Below, piece after piece: positions 47,617 through 57,345 of a DNA stretch of 64,000 nt. The stretch covers positions 1-64,000 of the forward strand of contig DFQY01000053.1 in the NCBI GenBank assembly GCA_002378005.1. Reading direction: 5' to 3'. Source of the stretch: Flavobacteriales bacterium UBA3477. GTDB taxonomy: Bacteria; Bacteroidota; Bacteroidia; Flavobacteriales; Schleiferiaceae. The translations under genes were made by a program, and so were the position numbers. The stretch's first letter is position 1; each line of letters begins with the position of its first letter. The notes under the pieces were generated by a model. That model was not told the origin of the DNA. It was given only the letters and a program-made list of their open reading frames with translations, and did no database searches.

Positions 47617-49824
47617 ATGACCGCGAACGAGGAAAGAGATTACGATTTGGTGGAAGGCGCCTTTCAGGATTTGCTCAATAGCATTGAGTATAAGACTGAG
47701 GAAGCGGATAACCAGCTCATCACTCGTGCGTTTCAATTGGCGAAAGATGCACACAAAGGGGTGCACAGAAAATCAGGTGAACCGTATATCACTCATCCTA
47801 TCTCAGTAGCACAGATTGTGGCTACGGAAATTGGTCTTGGACCTACGAGCATCGCGACGGCTCTCATGCACGATGTGGTAGAGGATTCAGATTACACCTT
47901 GGAAGATATCGAGAATATGTTTAATCCGAATATTGCTCGGTTGATTGACGGTTTGACGAAAATCTCAGGTGTGGTAAGTATAGAAAGTAGCATGCAGTTG
48001 GAGAATTACCGTAAAATGCTGTTGACCATATCAGATGATGTGCGTGTCATTCTGATCAAGCTTGCTGATCGTTTGCACAACATGCGTACGATGCAAGGAA
48101 TGCCTGCCCACAAGCAGTTAAAAATTGCCTCGGAAACATTGTTTATTTATGCCCCTCTTGCCCATCGTTTAGGGCTATTCCGCATTAAAACTGAATTAGA
48201 AGATATAAGCCTGAAATACACAGAACCTGAGATGTTTGAGGACCTTTCCAATAAAATGGAAGAGTTGGTCAATAGAGATTTCGAGTATTTAAACAAGTTT
48301 ACTCGCACTATCAGCGGTGAGTTGAAAAAAGCCGGCTTGAAGTTCGAGGTAAAGAAGCGAACAAAGAGCATTTTTTCCATTCGTCGTAAAATGCGGAACC
48401 AACAGGTTTCATTCGAAGAAGTATATGATAAATATGCCGTTAGGATCATTCTGGATTCAAAATTTGCGAATGAAAAATCCGATTGTTGGAAGGCCTATTC
48501 AGTGATTACAGAAAACTATAGCCCAAACCCAAACCGATTGAGAGATTGGATTTCCTCGCCCAAAAGCAATGGGTATGAAAGTCTACATTCCACAGTAATG
48601 GGCCCTGAGGGCCACTGGGTGGAGGTTCAAATTCGTACCAAACGTATGGATGATATCGCTGAGAACGGTTTTGCAGCGCACTGGAAATACAAGGAGGATA
48701 GTTCAGGTAGTAATCAGCTTGATGCTTGGTTGCGCAGAATTCGTGAGTTCTTGGATAACCCCGATAACGATAGCGAAGATTTTATTGATAGTTTCAAGAT
48801 GAACCTCTTCTCTTCTGAAATTTTCGTCTTCACCCCTCGAGGTGAGATGGTCACTTTACCTAAAGGAGCGACAGCCTTAGATTTCGCCTTTGATGTACAC
48901 AGTGAGGTTGGTGCCCATTGTTTGGGAACGAAGGTCAATGGAAAATTGGTCCCACTAAGTTCTCCTCTGAAATCTGGTGATCAGATTGAAGTCTTAACAT
49001 CCTTGAAACAAGAGCCAAAGGAAGATTGGCTAAGTTTTGTTAAAACGGGTAAGGCTAAGCAGCGTATTCGTCAAAGCTTAAAGAAGGAAAAGCAATTGAT
49101 TACTGGCCAAGGACAAATGACCTTGGAGCGTAAACTCAAAGTGCTCAAGCTAAAGGCTACGCACAGCAACATTCAGAAGCTTGTAAATTATTTCGGATTG
49201 AAGAATCCAGACGAATTATTTTTCAAGGTTGGGTTGGGTGTCATCGATAATAAGAAGCTGCGTGAATATGCGAGAGAGACGGCGGGTCTTGTCAACTACT
49301 TCAAGAGAAGAATAGTAAAGAGTTCCTACGCCAAGCAAAAGCCGCTTTCTAAAGAGGCGAAGAAGGACTTGATGCTCGTTTTTGGTACCGACGAGCACGA
49401 AATGGAATATACATTAGCCAAATGCTGCAATCCTATACCTGGTGATCGTGTATTTGGTTTTGTGACCACTGCTGAAGGATTAAAAGTTCATAGGGATGAT
49501 TGCCCAAATGCGGTGTTGTTACAAAGTCGTTTTGCGAATAGAACACTTAAAGCAACGTGGATTGATAAAAAAGGATCGTTCGCGACCATCAACCTACTCA
49601 TTGAAGGAATGGATAGAATGGGATTAGTAAATGACGTTACGAAAGTCATTTCAAGCGAGCTTAGTTTGAATATTAAAGCTATTTCTTTTGCCGTTGACGA
49701 TGGGTTATTCTCAGGGCAAGTAACCATAGAAGTCGCGGATAAAGTGGCTTTGACGGATACAATCACGAATATTAAACAATTAGAGGGTATTAGTACTGTC
49801 TCTAGGGTAGGTAAATTCGGCTGA
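47617..49824 (+). CDS. Bifunctional (p)ppGpp synthetase/hydrolase (RelA/SpoT homolog)
   Basis: The 735-residue protein has an N-terminal HD hydrolase with H60 ('YITHPISVA'), H85-D86 ('[13 protein letters not shown]') and the ED pair intact. The synthetase domain (about 235-345) has '[12 protein letters not shown]', '[19 protein letters not shown]' and '[17 protein letters not shown]'. A TGS domain (about 405-465, '[20 protein letters not shown]') and a C-terminal ACT domain follow. Both activities appear complete, so it should make and degrade the stringent alarmone. Confidence 0.96.
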   Translation: MTANEERDYDLVEGAFQDLLNSIEYKTEEADNQLITRAFQLAKDAHKGVHRKSGEPYITHPISVAQIVATEIGLGPTSIATALMHDVVEDSDYTLEDIENMFNPNIARLIDGLTKISGVVSIESSMQLENYRKMLLTISDDVRVILIKLADRLHNMRTMQGMPAHKQLKIASETLFIYAPLAHRLGLFRIKTELEDISLKYTEPEMFEDLSNKMEELVNRDFEYLNKFTRTISGELKKAGLKFEVKKRTKSIFSIRRKMRNQQVSFEEVYDKYAVRIILDSKFANEKSDCWKAYSVITENYSPNPNRLRDWISSPKSNGYESLHSTVMGPEGHWVEVQIRTKRMDDIAENGFAAHWKYKEDSSGSNQLDAWLRRIREFLDNPDNDSEDFIDSFKMNLFSSEIFVFTPRGEMVTLPKGATALDFAFDVHSEVGAHCLGTKVNGKLVPLSSPLKSGDQIEVLTSLKQEPKEDWLSFVKTGKAKQRIRQSLKKEKQLITGQGQMTLERKLKVLKLKATHSNIQKLVNYFGLKNPDELFFKVGLGVIDNKKLREYARETAGLVNYFKRRIVKSSYAKQKPLSKEAKKDLMLVFGTDEHEMEYTLAKCCNPIPGDRVFGFVTTAEGLKVHRDDCPNAVLLQSRFANRTLKATWIDKKGSFATINLLIEGMDRMGLVNDVTKVISSELSLNIKAISFAVDDGLFSGQVTIEVADKVALTDTITNIKQLEGISTVSRVGKFG

Positions 49825-49852
49825 TTCAACGTATTTTAGCGCTTTAATTCTC

Positions 49853-50302
49853 ATGGGTACAAAGGAGGCATACGAGAAGGTTAAAGAAGTGTTCGGTCGC
49901 TACTTGGAAGAAAACAACCAAAGAAAGACTCCGGAACGCTTTGCAATATTGAAAGAGGTCTACGAAAACGAAGATCATTTCGATGTAGAAACTTTGTACC
50001 TCAATATGAAAAACAAGAATTACCGCGTTTCTCGTGCCACATTGTACAATACCATCGAATTATTGATCACTTGTGGCTTGGTTCGCAAACATCAGTTCGG
50101 ACAGAACCAGAGCTTTTACGAGAAATCATATTTCAACAAACAACACGATCATGTGATTCTAACGGATACCGGTGAGGTATTCGAATTTTGTGATCCCAGG
50201 ATTCAAAACATTAAACAAACGATTGAAGATTTGTTCGGTGTAGATGTGGAAAGCCATAGCTTGTACTTCTACGCTAAGCGAAAACCTTCTAACAACAACT
50301 AA
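49853..50302 (+). CDS. Fur-family metal-responsive transcriptional regulator
   Basis: The 149-residue protein has an N-terminal winged helix ('[20 protein letters not shown]' and '[20 protein letters not shown]') and a dimerisation domain with the metal-ligand segment '[18 protein letters not shown]'. The CxxC structural zinc motifs of many Fur/PerR/Zur proteins are absent; only 'EFCDPR' remains. By sequence it may sense iron, peroxide or another metal. It lies 28 bases after rsh and 2 bases before purA, so it is probably co-transcribed. Confidence 0.92.
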   Translation: MGTKEAYEKVKEVFGRYLEENNQRKTPERFAILKEVYENEDHFDVETLYLNMKNKNYRVSRATLYNTIELLITCGLVRKHQFGQNQSFYEKSYFNKQHDHVILTDTGEVFEFCDPRIQNIKQTIEDLFGVDVESHSLYFYAKRKPSNNN

Positions 50303-50304
50303 AT

Positions 50305-51576
50305 ATGGCTGTAGATGTGCTGCTAGGACTCCAATGGGGTGATGAAGGCAAGGGTAAAATTGTTGATGTACTAACCAAAGAGTACGATATCATTGCACGA
50401 TTCCAAGGAGGTCCCAATGCTGGGCATACATTGGAGTTTGAAGGTAAGAAGCATGTTCTTCACACTATTCCTTCTGGTGTTTTCCACCACGATGTAATGA
50501 ATGTGGTAGGTAATGGTGTAGTGATCGACCCAGTGATCTTCAAGGGTGAGTTGGATAAACTCATGGCTCAAGAGCCAGATGTATCGAAGCGTTTGAAAAT
50601 TTCTCGCAAGGCACATTTGATTTTGCCTACGCACAGATTATTGGATGCGGCCAGCGAAAGTGCCAAAGGCAAAAAGAAGATTGGTTCTACGTTGAAGGGA
50701 ATTGGCCCTACATACATGGACAAGACTGGTAGAAATGGTCTGCGTGTAGGAGATATTCAACTAGATAACTTCCAAGAACTCTACGACCAACTAGTCACCA
50801 AGCACAAACAACTGCTGAGTGGCTATGCTGATTTTGAGTACAATCTCGATGAACTAGAGCCTATTTGGTTTGCAGCTATTGAATACCTGCGTTCATTAGA
50901 TATCATTGATAGTGAGCCTTATTTTCACACCAACTTGGCAGCTGGAAAAACCATCTTGGCTGAAGGTGCACAAGGCACACTGTTGGACATTGATTTTGGT
51001 AGCTATCCATTCGTAACCTCATCCAACACCACATGTGCCGGTGCTTGTACGGGTATGGGTATCGCTCCGAATACGATCAAAAACGTATATGGGATTTTCA
51101 AGGCTTATTGTACACGAGTCGGAAGTGGACCTTTCCCTACCGAATTGTTCGATACTACAGGCGAGACCATTCAAGCAAACGGTCGCGAATTCGGTGCAAC
51201 CACCGGTCGTCCGCGTCGTTGTGGTTGGTTAGATTTACCTGCTTTGAAATACGCTATCAACATTAATGGCGTTACAGAGTTAATGATGATGAAAGCTGAT
51301 GTGCTATCGGGAATAGGCAACTTGAAGATTTGTACCGCCTATAAGTACAATGGTGAGGTCATTGATCACCTTCCCTACAAGCTTCAGGATGATTTGATTG
51401 AGCCAATTTTCACAGAAGTTCCAGGCTGGGATGAAGATTTGATGCAAATGACCAGCGAGGATGAATTCCCTCAAACGTTCAAGTCGTACATCGCCTTCGT
51501 TGAAAAGGAAGTAGGCGTGCCTATTACCTTAGTGAGTGTAGGTCCAGATCGCGCTCAAACAATTCTTAGAAAGTAA
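50305..51576 (+). CDS. purA: Adenylosuccinate synthetase
   Basis: This 423-residue enzyme uses GTP to convert IMP and aspartate to adenylosuccinate. The N-terminal loop 'LGLQWGDEGKGKIVDVL' carries the catalytic Asp, 'GGPNAGHT' the second catalytic His. Further motifs are 'GTTLKGIGPTYMDK'-like 'GSTLKGIGPTYMDK', 'EGAQGTLLDIDFGSYPFVTS' and 'TTGRPRRCGWLD'. Its TAA overlaps the OstA-like ATG (TAATG). Confidence 0.97.
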   Translation: MAVDVLLGLQWGDEGKGKIVDVLTKEYDIIARFQGGPNAGHTLEFEGKKHVLHTIPSGVFHHDVMNVVGNGVVIDPVIFKGELDKLMAQEPDVSKRLKISRKAHLILPTHRLLDAASESAKGKKKIGSTLKGIGPTYMDKTGRNGLRVGDIQLDNFQELYDQLVTKHKQLLSGYADFEYNLDELEPIWFAAIEYLRSLDIIDSEPYFHTNLAAGKTILAEGAQGTLLDIDFGSYPFVTSSNTTCAGACTGMGIAPNTIKNVYGIFKAYCTRVGSGPFPTELFDTTGETIQANGREFGATTGRPRRCGWLDLPALKYAININGVTELMMMKADVLSGIGNLKICTAYKYNGEVIDHLPYKLQDDLIEPIFTEVPGWDEDLMQMTSEDEFPQTFKSYIAFVEKEVGVPITLVSVGPDRAQTILRK

Positions 51577-53081
51577 TGAGAAAGGCCATACAACTTTGTG
51601 TGGCCCTTTTTTTCTCAACCGTAACCATCGGTTGGGGGCAAACAAAAATTCAAATTCTCAGTAGTGATATCACTGATATTACCAAAGGTAAATTCAATTC
51701 TAGAACCTACTACTTGAGAGGTAATGTCGGATTAAAGCAAGATGTAGCTTATATGTACTGTGATTCAGCGGTACTTAGGCAGCCTGAGAATACATTTGAA
51801 GCCTACGGAAATGTTCGTATCATTCAATCCGACACAGTTCGTATAAATGGTAAGGAGCTTTTTTATTTAGGTGATCAGCGAGTGTTTACCATTAAAAAGG
51901 ATGTTGTGTTAAAAACACCATCCTCTCGATTAGCAACTACTGTTCTTCGATATGATCGAAACAATGCGACCGCATACTATTTGACGCGTTCTACTTTAGA
52001 GCGTAAAACTCTGAGATTAACCTCTGATGTTGGAAGCTACAATACGGACATAGACCTGGTAAAACTGCGTGGTGATGTAGTGGCCGTTGATTCTTCATTC
52101 ATGATGAATACGGACACCTTGTTGTATTATCCAAAACGGAATGTGTACGATTTTGCAGGGCCCACTACAATGGTCCGGGATAGCACAACATTGTATTGTC
52201 AACAAGGTACTTATAAAGCGGATCAAACGCTCTTACGTCTTCAAGGCGGTGCCTCCATGATTTCTCCAGGTCAATTCATCAAAGCCTCGACCCTCGCCTA
52301 TAATCTCAAAGCAAATAGTGGAGAACTTCAAGGCCAAGGCCTCGTAGCCGATACGGCCCAAGGCTTTGTGTTGGAAGGCGAATACATTAAATATATTAAG
52401 TCACCTGTTTTCGTCGATGCACACTTCCCTGTGTATTATCGTCAAGAGATGGATGGGGATACCCTGTATTCCAAGGGCGATACATTACACATCCGAGAAG
52501 ATTCCTTGGGGTATAAAAACGTAGTGTTGAGAAATAACACACAATTCTTTAGTTCTGATTTTCAAGGAATTAGTCCAAATTTTAATTACAACGAAGGCAA
52601 GGAAGAATTGGCCCTATACCCCTCTCCTACACTTTGGAGCGACAAGAACCAATTCGCTTCAGACTCCGCTGCCTTAAAACTCAAAGAGGACCGCCTCGAT
52701 AGCTTGTTTATGGTAGGGCTAGTTCGTATTGCAAGCCAAACGGATGATTCCATCTACTTCGACCAAACCATAGGAAAATTCTTACGGGGGAATTTTAATG
52801 AGGGCCAGCTAAAAACTATTCGACTCGACGGAAATGCACAGAATTACCTGCATAATGTAAGTAATGGAGAAGCCATTGGCTTGAACAACAGTACTTGTTC
52901 TTGGCTTCAACTCAATTTCGAGGAAGGTACGGTCAGCCGTATACGAATGGCCAAAGATGTTCAAGCTACCTATAGACCTATTGAGGATGGAGGGCCCCAG
53001 TGGTTAGAAGGTTGCAAGCCAAACTTTAATCTACGACCCGAAAAAGCAATCCTTAGGCCTCAAGATGCTTTTCTAAAATAG
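51576..53081 (+). CDS. OstA-like (LptA/LptD N-domain) envelope protein
   Basis: The 501-residue protein has a signal peptide ('MRKAIQLCVALFFSTV', cleavage near 'GWGQ'). The mature part is a repetitive beta-taco: 'YLRGNVGLKQDVAYMYCDSA', 'FEAYGNVRI', 'LRGDVVAVDSSFMMNTDTL', 'GNAQNYLHNVSNGEA', as in LptA/OstA. It probably forms part of a lipopolysaccharide bridge or stabilises envelope lipid transport. Its 5' end, inside the signal-peptide codons, contains a terminator-like hairpin. The C-terminus overlaps the convergent MazG-like gene by 29 bases. Confidence 0.87.
   Translation: MRKAIQLCVALFFSTVTIGWGQTKIQILSSDITDITKGKFNSRTYYLRGNVGLKQDVAYMYCDSAVLRQPENTFEAYGNVRIIQSDTVRINGKELFYLGDQRVFTIKKDVVLKTPSSRLATTVLRYDRNNATAYYLTRSTLERKTLRLTSDVGSYNTDIDLVKLRGDVVAVDSSFMMNTDTLLYYPKRNVYDFAGPTTMVRDSTTLYCQQGTYKADQTLLRLQGGASMISPGQFIKASTLAYNLKANSGELQGQGLVADTAQGFVLEGEYIKYIKSPVFVDAHFPVYYRQEMDGDTLYSKGDTLHIREDSLGYKNVVLRNNTQFFSSDFQGISPNFNYNEGKEELALYPSPTLWSDKNQFASDSAALKLKEDRLDSLFMVGLVRIASQTDDSIYFDQTIGKFLRGNFNEGQLKTIRLDGNAQNYLHNVSNGEAIGLNNSTCSWLQLNFEEGTVSRIRMAKDVQATYRPIEDGGPQWLEGCKPNFNLRPEKAILRPQDAFLK
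51584..51613 (+). terminator. Terminator-like hairpin inside the start of the OstA-like gene
   Basis: GGCCATAC (51584-51591) pairs with GTGTGGCC (51598-51605), one G-U pair, around the loop AACTTT. A C then seven T residues follow (51607-51613). It begins 8 bases after the purA stop and within codons 3-13 of the next gene, so it may end most purA transcripts while ribosomes allow some read-through. Confidence 0.65.
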
Positions 53082-53451
53082 CGCCAATATTTGGTCTGAA
53101 ATAGTTAGGCCCTTTCATCACCTTTCCATCCTCTCTGTAGATCGGCTTTCCGTCCGCCCCTAGTTTACTCATGTTGCTGGCTTGAATTTCTTCGAAGATC
53201 TCTTCAATGATGTGCTGCATGCCGTGGCTTAGAATGGTGCCACATAAAATGTACATCATATCCCCTAGTGCATCTGCGACTTCCACCGCATCGCCGGCCA
53301 ATGCCGCTTCTAAATACTCTTCATTTTCTTCCGCCATTAATTTGTGTCTCAAGGCTATAGTATCCTCACCTACACGTGCTGCTGGTTGGTATTTATTAGT
53401 AATTCCAAACGTATCATGGAATTTTTCGACATGGTCCAATTGTTTCTTCAT
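53053..53451 (-). CDS. MazG-like nucleoside triphosphate pyrophosphohydrolase
   Basis: The 132-residue all-alpha protein has the metal-binding 'KLMAEENEEYLEA' and 'VEVADALGDMMYILCG' motifs (EExxE and ExxD), as in MazG and phosphoribosyl-ATP pyrophosphohydrolase families. It probably cleaves a nucleoside triphosphate to the monophosphate and pyrophosphate; substrate unknown. It is divergent from the small membrane protein at 53492. Confidence 0.88.
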   Translation of the reverse strand: MKKQLDHVEKFHDTFGITNKYQPAARVGEDTIALRHKLMAEENEEYLEAALAGDAVEVADALGDMMYILCGTILSHGMQHIIEEIFEEIQASNMSKLGADGKPIYREDGKVMKGPNYFRPNIGAILEKHLEA

Positions 53452-53477
53452 GAGTGCCTTAAAATGATTGAATGAGA

Positions 53478-53489
53478 TGTAAATTTACA
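53478..53489. promoter_or_regulatory. 12-bp perfect palindrome in a divergent spacer
   Basis: TGTAAATTTACA is perfectly symmetric and lies in the 40-base gap between the MazG-like start (53451, minus) and the ATG at 53492 (plus). It contains TAAATTTA on both strands, one base off the TAnnTTTG element, so it might be a symmetric promoter or an operator. Confidence 0.35.
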
Positions 53490-53491
53490 AC

Positions 53492-53683
53492 ATGGAAAAC
53501 ATTACCACAGGACATTGGATTTTCGCAGGAATATTTGCTGTTGCCTTTTTATCCTACCTCACCTATAGTTACAGAAAAGACCTTAGACTTCACAAAGTTC
53601 ATTACAGCGGTGGCGGAATTCAAGTCATGTTGCTGATCGTGATCACATTGTTCGTACTCTTCGTCTTCAAGCGAATCGTGTAG
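53492..53683 (+). CDS. Small two-helix membrane protein
   Basis: The 63-residue protein has two transmembrane helices: residues about 8-26 ('HWIFAGIFAVAFLSYLTYSY') and about 43-60 ('VMLLIVITLFVLFVFKRI'), with a basic loop 'RKDLRLHKVHYSGGG' between. I recall similar short proteins in Flavobacteriia with no known function. It precedes the fused E1 gene by 47 bases, which has its own promoter element. Confidence 0.7.
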   Translation: MENITTGHWIFAGIFAVAFLSYLTYSYRKDLRLHKVHYSGGGIQVMLLIVITLFVLFVFKRIV

Positions 53684-53697
53684 GGGCCTTTCTGTCG

Positions 53698-53705
53698 TAT
53701 ATTTG
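53698..53705 (+). promoter_or_regulatory. E1 dehydrogenase promoter -7 element
   Basis: TATATTTG, an exact TAnnTTTG match, ends 25 bases before the ATG at 53731. No clear TTTG is seen at -33. Confidence 0.5.
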
Positions 53706-53730
53706 TGAGGACTAATGTCAAACCTATCAC

Positions 53731-56127
53731 ATGACAGAGAAACATACCAAAGAAATAAGCTACCAGGAGTACAAGACCGAAGTACTTGAAGATTACCGTA
53801 TTGCGGTGATGTCAAGAGAATGTTCCTTGATGGGGCGTCGTGAAGTACTTACCGGTAAAGCAAAGTTTGGTATTTTTGGTGCCGGGAAGGAATTGGCCCA
53901 GATTGCTTGGGCAAAAGCATTCCAAAAAGGTGATTTCCGTTCAGGGTATTACCGAGATCAAACCTTCATGATGGCCTTGGGAGAAATGGACGCTACGTCT
54001 TTCTTCACCTCACTGTATGCCGTAACCGATACCAAGGTTGAGCCTATGGCCGGAGGTCGACAAATGAATGGTCATTTTGCCACCCGATCATTGGATGAAA
54101 ATGGCCAATGGGTCGATCTTACCAAACAATACAACAGTTCTTCCGATATCAGTCCAACAGCAGCGCAAATGCCTAGACTTCTAGGTTTGGCGCAGGCATC
54201 GAAAGTATATAAAGAAGTTTCTTTTGAAGGCTCTGAAAAGTTCTCTAACAACGGGAACGAAGTGGCTTGGGGAACCATAGGAAATGCCTCTACTTCACAA
54301 GGGTTGTTTTTTGAAACAATCAATGCTGCAGGGGTTTTACAAGTTCCTATGGTCATTTCTATTTGGGATGATGAATACGGAATTTCCGTAGGAGCTGAAT
54401 ACCAGACTACTAAAGAAGATATCAGTGCTATTCTTAAAGGATTTCAGCGCGACGAACAAGGAAAAGGATATGACATTTTTGTCGTAGAAGCTTGGGATTA
54501 CCCTGAGCTTATAAAGACCTTCTTACGTGCATCCAAAGTGGCTAGAGAAGAGCATGTACCTGTGATGATTCACGTCAAGGGTATGACGCAACCTCAAGGA
54601 CATAGTACATCCGGCTCTCACGAGCGCTATAAATCTCCGGAGCGATTGCAATGGGAAAAGGACCATGATTGTATCCTGAAGTTTGGGCAGTGGATCGTGG
54701 ATCGTGGCATTGCTACTCAGGAAGAATTAGACGAGGTAACACAAGAGGCGAAAAAAGCTACTAGAGAAGGAAAGAAAGACGCTTGGAGCATTTTCCAAAG
54801 CCTTCCTAAACAACTGCGTAATGAAGCCTTATCTCTATTGAAAGGCATTCAGCAAAAAGGTGAGAAAGGTATTTTCACCACTAATCTCATTCAGGAATTA
54901 GAAGCCCAGCAAGATCTTGATGCGGCGATGTCTATACGTGCCGTACGTAAAGCCGTGCGTATGGTGAACGGCGATGCTGCTATTGATATTGCCGCACTAA
55001 AGGCGTGGTTAGCGGCAGCGACAGCAGAACAAGAACGTCGATACAGTTCACATCTGTACAATCCAAACGATGATGATAAGCTCCTCAAATTTGTTGCCCC
55101 TGATGTCGAGAACGCGGAGCAGGTTGACGCCCGTATTGTGATCAGAGATAATTTTGATGCTCTTTTTGCTAAACATCCTCAGGCTATGGTCTTTGGTGAA
55201 GATTCGGGAAAGATTGGCGATGTAAACCAGGGACTAGAAGGTATGCAAACGAAATACGGAGAGACCCGTGTTTCTGATGCCGGTATTCGCGAAGCCACCA
55301 TTATAGGTCAAGGTATAGGGTTGGCCATGAGAGGTTTGCGACCCATTGCCGAGATTCAGTACTTAGATTATTTATTGTACGCGCTTCAGATCATGTCTGA
55401 CGATTTAGCTACAGTGCATTATAGAACAGTAGGTGGCCAAATGGCTCCAACTATCGTTAGAACACGCGGTCACAGACTTGAAGGTATTTGGCATTCGGGC
55501 TCTCCTATGGGTACAATCATCAACTCTATCAAGGGCATGTATGTGTTAGTACCTCGTAACATGGTGCAAGCCGCTGGTTTTTATAATAAATTAATGGAGC
55601 TCGAGACTCCTGCACTTGTAGTAGAATGCTTAAATGGTTACCGTAGAAAGGAATCGCTTCCTAAGAATTTAGGGGATTACACTACACCTATTGGAGCGGT
55701 CGAAGTATTGCAAGAAGGGTCTGATCTAACCTTGTTAACCTACGGTAGTAACTGTGTGTTAGCACAAGCCGCATGCGATGAATTAACCACTTTAGGTATA
55801 AGTGTTGAACTTATTGATGCACAGTCTCTTATTCCTTTTGATTTAGAGCATGAAGTGGCCGCGAGTGTTCGTAAAACCAATGCCTTGGTAATCCTAGACG
55901 AAGATGTTCGAGGAGGTGCCAGCGCTTTCCTAATGCAACAAGTTTTAGAAGATCAGGGAGCATATGAGTATCTTGATGCTGCGCCAATGACCATTACTTC
56001 AAAAGATCACCGACCTGCCTTCGCATCGGATGGAGATTATTTCTCTAAACCAAGCGTAGACGATATGGTAGAGCACATCTATGGGTTAATGTACGAACGA
56101 AATCCACAGCAATACCCTGCCCTGTAA
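53731..56127 (+). CDS. Fused alpha/beta E1 component of a 2-oxoacid dehydrogenase complex
   Basis: The 798-residue thiamine-diphosphate enzyme joins the alpha (about 1-400) and beta (about 460-798) subunits in one chain. The alpha half has 'GAGKELAQIAWAKAF', 'YYRDQTFMMALGE' and the TPP region 'WGTIGNASTSQGLFFETINA', where GDG is replaced by GNA. The beta half shows 'FGEDSGKIGDVNQGLEG' and 'SDAGIREATIIGQGIGLAMR'. Such fusions in Bacteroidota are usually annotated as branched-chain 2-oxoacid (2-oxoisovalerate) dehydrogenase. No E2 or E3 gene is nearby. The next gene starts at the very next base. Confidence 0.92.
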   Translation: MTEKHTKEISYQEYKTEVLEDYRIAVMSRECSLMGRREVLTGKAKFGIFGAGKELAQIAWAKAFQKGDFRSGYYRDQTFMMALGEMDATSFFTSLYAVTDTKVEPMAGGRQMNGHFATRSLDENGQWVDLTKQYNSSSDISPTAAQMPRLLGLAQASKVYKEVSFEGSEKFSNNGNEVAWGTIGNASTSQGLFFETINAAGVLQVPMVISIWDDEYGISVGAEYQTTKEDISAILKGFQRDEQGKGYDIFVVEAWDYPELIKTFLRASKVAREEHVPVMIHVKGMTQPQGHSTSGSHERYKSPERLQWEKDHDCILKFGQWIVDRGIATQEELDEVTQEAKKATREGKKDAWSIFQSLPKQLRNEALSLLKGIQQKGEKGIFTTNLIQELEAQQDLDAAMSIRAVRKAVRMVNGDAAIDIAALKAWLAAATAEQERRYSSHLYNPNDDDKLLKFVAPDVENAEQVDARIVIRDNFDALFAKHPQAMVFGEDSGKIGDVNQGLEGMQTKYGETRVSDAGIREATIIGQGIGLAMRGLRPIAEIQYLDYLLYALQIMSDDLATVHYRTVGGQMAPTIVRTRGHRLEGIWHSGSPMGTIINSIKGMYVLVPRNMVQAAGFYNKLMELETPALVVECLNGYRRKESLPKNLGDYTTPIGAVEVLQEGSDLTLLTYGSNCVLAQAACDELTTLGISVELIDAQSLIPFDLEHEVAASVRKTNALVILDEDVRGGASAFLMQQVLEDQGAYEYLDAAPMTITSKDHRPAFASDGDYFSKPSVDDMVEHIYGLMYERNPQQYPAL

Positions 56128-57345
56128 ATGTCCATTCAAACCCAAAGGTTGTTTCCGAATACCGTTGCTGGGGTTCTAGAAGCCTTAGAAATCACCTTTG
56201 GGAAAGGGATATACGCGGATAAGGTAGTTGAGCGTATTCTACGGCAGAATAAAAAGTGGGGATCACGAGACCGAAGTTTTGTAGCCGAACATACCTATGA
56301 AATGGTGCGCTGGTGGGGCCTATTATGGGCTATTCTCGATCAAGACCCCAGTACTAAAAGGAAAGATCTTCAAAAGCTTTTCGGAGTGTATTGGCTGTGG
56401 CGTGGGGGCATTCTCCCTGATTGGCCAAAATTCGATACCATTCGCGATATAGAGGTGGCGAATCGCCTAGAAGCCATTGATAACGTGGCCACGAAGGAAA
56501 GTTATGCATCATGGTTTTCGGAATTGGCAGAAGAGCAATTGGGCCCTGAGAAATGGTCGCGAATAGCTGCTGCAATGAATATCCCGAACACGGTCAACAT
56601 ACGTATAAACACCCTAAAAGCAAGTGTTGAACACGTTACTGCTTCTCTTGAGGACCACGGTATTACATTATACGAGCATCCTATGTTTAAAGGTGCCTAC
56701 TACATTGAAGGACGTCCGCGATTGAATCACATACCGTCCTTTCAGGAAGGGTGGTTTGAGGTGCAAGACGCTGGATCACAAAGTATTGCTCCATATTTAC
56801 AACCCAGTCCAGGCGCTACTGTTATTGATGCCTGTGCCGGTGCGGGAGGTAAAACATTACACCTAGGAATGCTTATGAACAACCAGGGTCGATTAATCGC
56901 CATGGATGTCGAAGGTAGAAAGCTAGGTGAACTGCTCAAGCGCACGCAGCGAAGCGGGTTAGATATCGTGGAGACTAAGGCATGGGAAGAACCGGGAGTC
57001 TTGGAAAGTCTGAAGGATACAGCAGATTATTTGTTGTTGGACGTTCCGTGCTCTGGTACAGGCGTGATAAAGCGTGAACCGGATACGAAGTGGAAATTGG
57101 AACCGGAACACTTGGATCGTTTAGAGGGTGTACAGCAAGAAATCATAAGCTCCTACTCTACTATGGTTAAACCTCAGGGCACTATGGTATATGCCACTTG
57201 TAGTATTTTGCCGCAAGAAAATGAACGCCAAGTACAGCGCTTTTTAGAATCTCACCCTGAATTTGAATTGATTGAAGATAAAAGCGTAGAGCCTTCTACC
57301 TATAACGATGGATTTTACATGGCCCGATTGAAACGAAACGCATGA
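56128..57345 (+). CDS. RsmB/NOP-family RNA (cytosine-5) methyltransferase
   Basis: The 405-residue protein has an N-terminal helical region (about 1-130, NusB-like in place but divergent), then a methyltransferase domain. The SAM site is 'DACAGAGGKTLHLGM'. The two catalytic cysteines are C308 in 'DVPCSGTG' and C358 in 'YATCSILPQEN'. It should methylate C5 of cytosine in rRNA or tRNA; E. coli RsmB (C967 of 16S rRNA) is the nearest model. It is coupled to murQ by a four-base overlap. Confidence 0.93.
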   Translation: MSIQTQRLFPNTVAGVLEALEITFGKGIYADKVVERILRQNKKWGSRDRSFVAEHTYEMVRWWGLLWAILDQDPSTKRKDLQKLFGVYWLWRGGILPDWPKFDTIRDIEVANRLEAIDNVATKESYASWFSELAEEQLGPEKWSRIAAAMNIPNTVNIRINTLKASVEHVTASLEDHGITLYEHPMFKGAYYIEGRPRLNHIPSFQEGWFEVQDAGSQSIAPYLQPSPGATVIDACAGAGGKTLHLGMLMNNQGRLIAMDVEGRKLGELLKRTQRSGLDIVETKAWEEPGVLESLKDTADYLLLDVPCSGTGVIKREPDTKWKLEPEHLDRLEGVQQEIISSYSTMVKPQGTMVYATCSILPQENERQVQRFLESHPEFELIEDKSVEPSTYNDGFYMARLKRNA

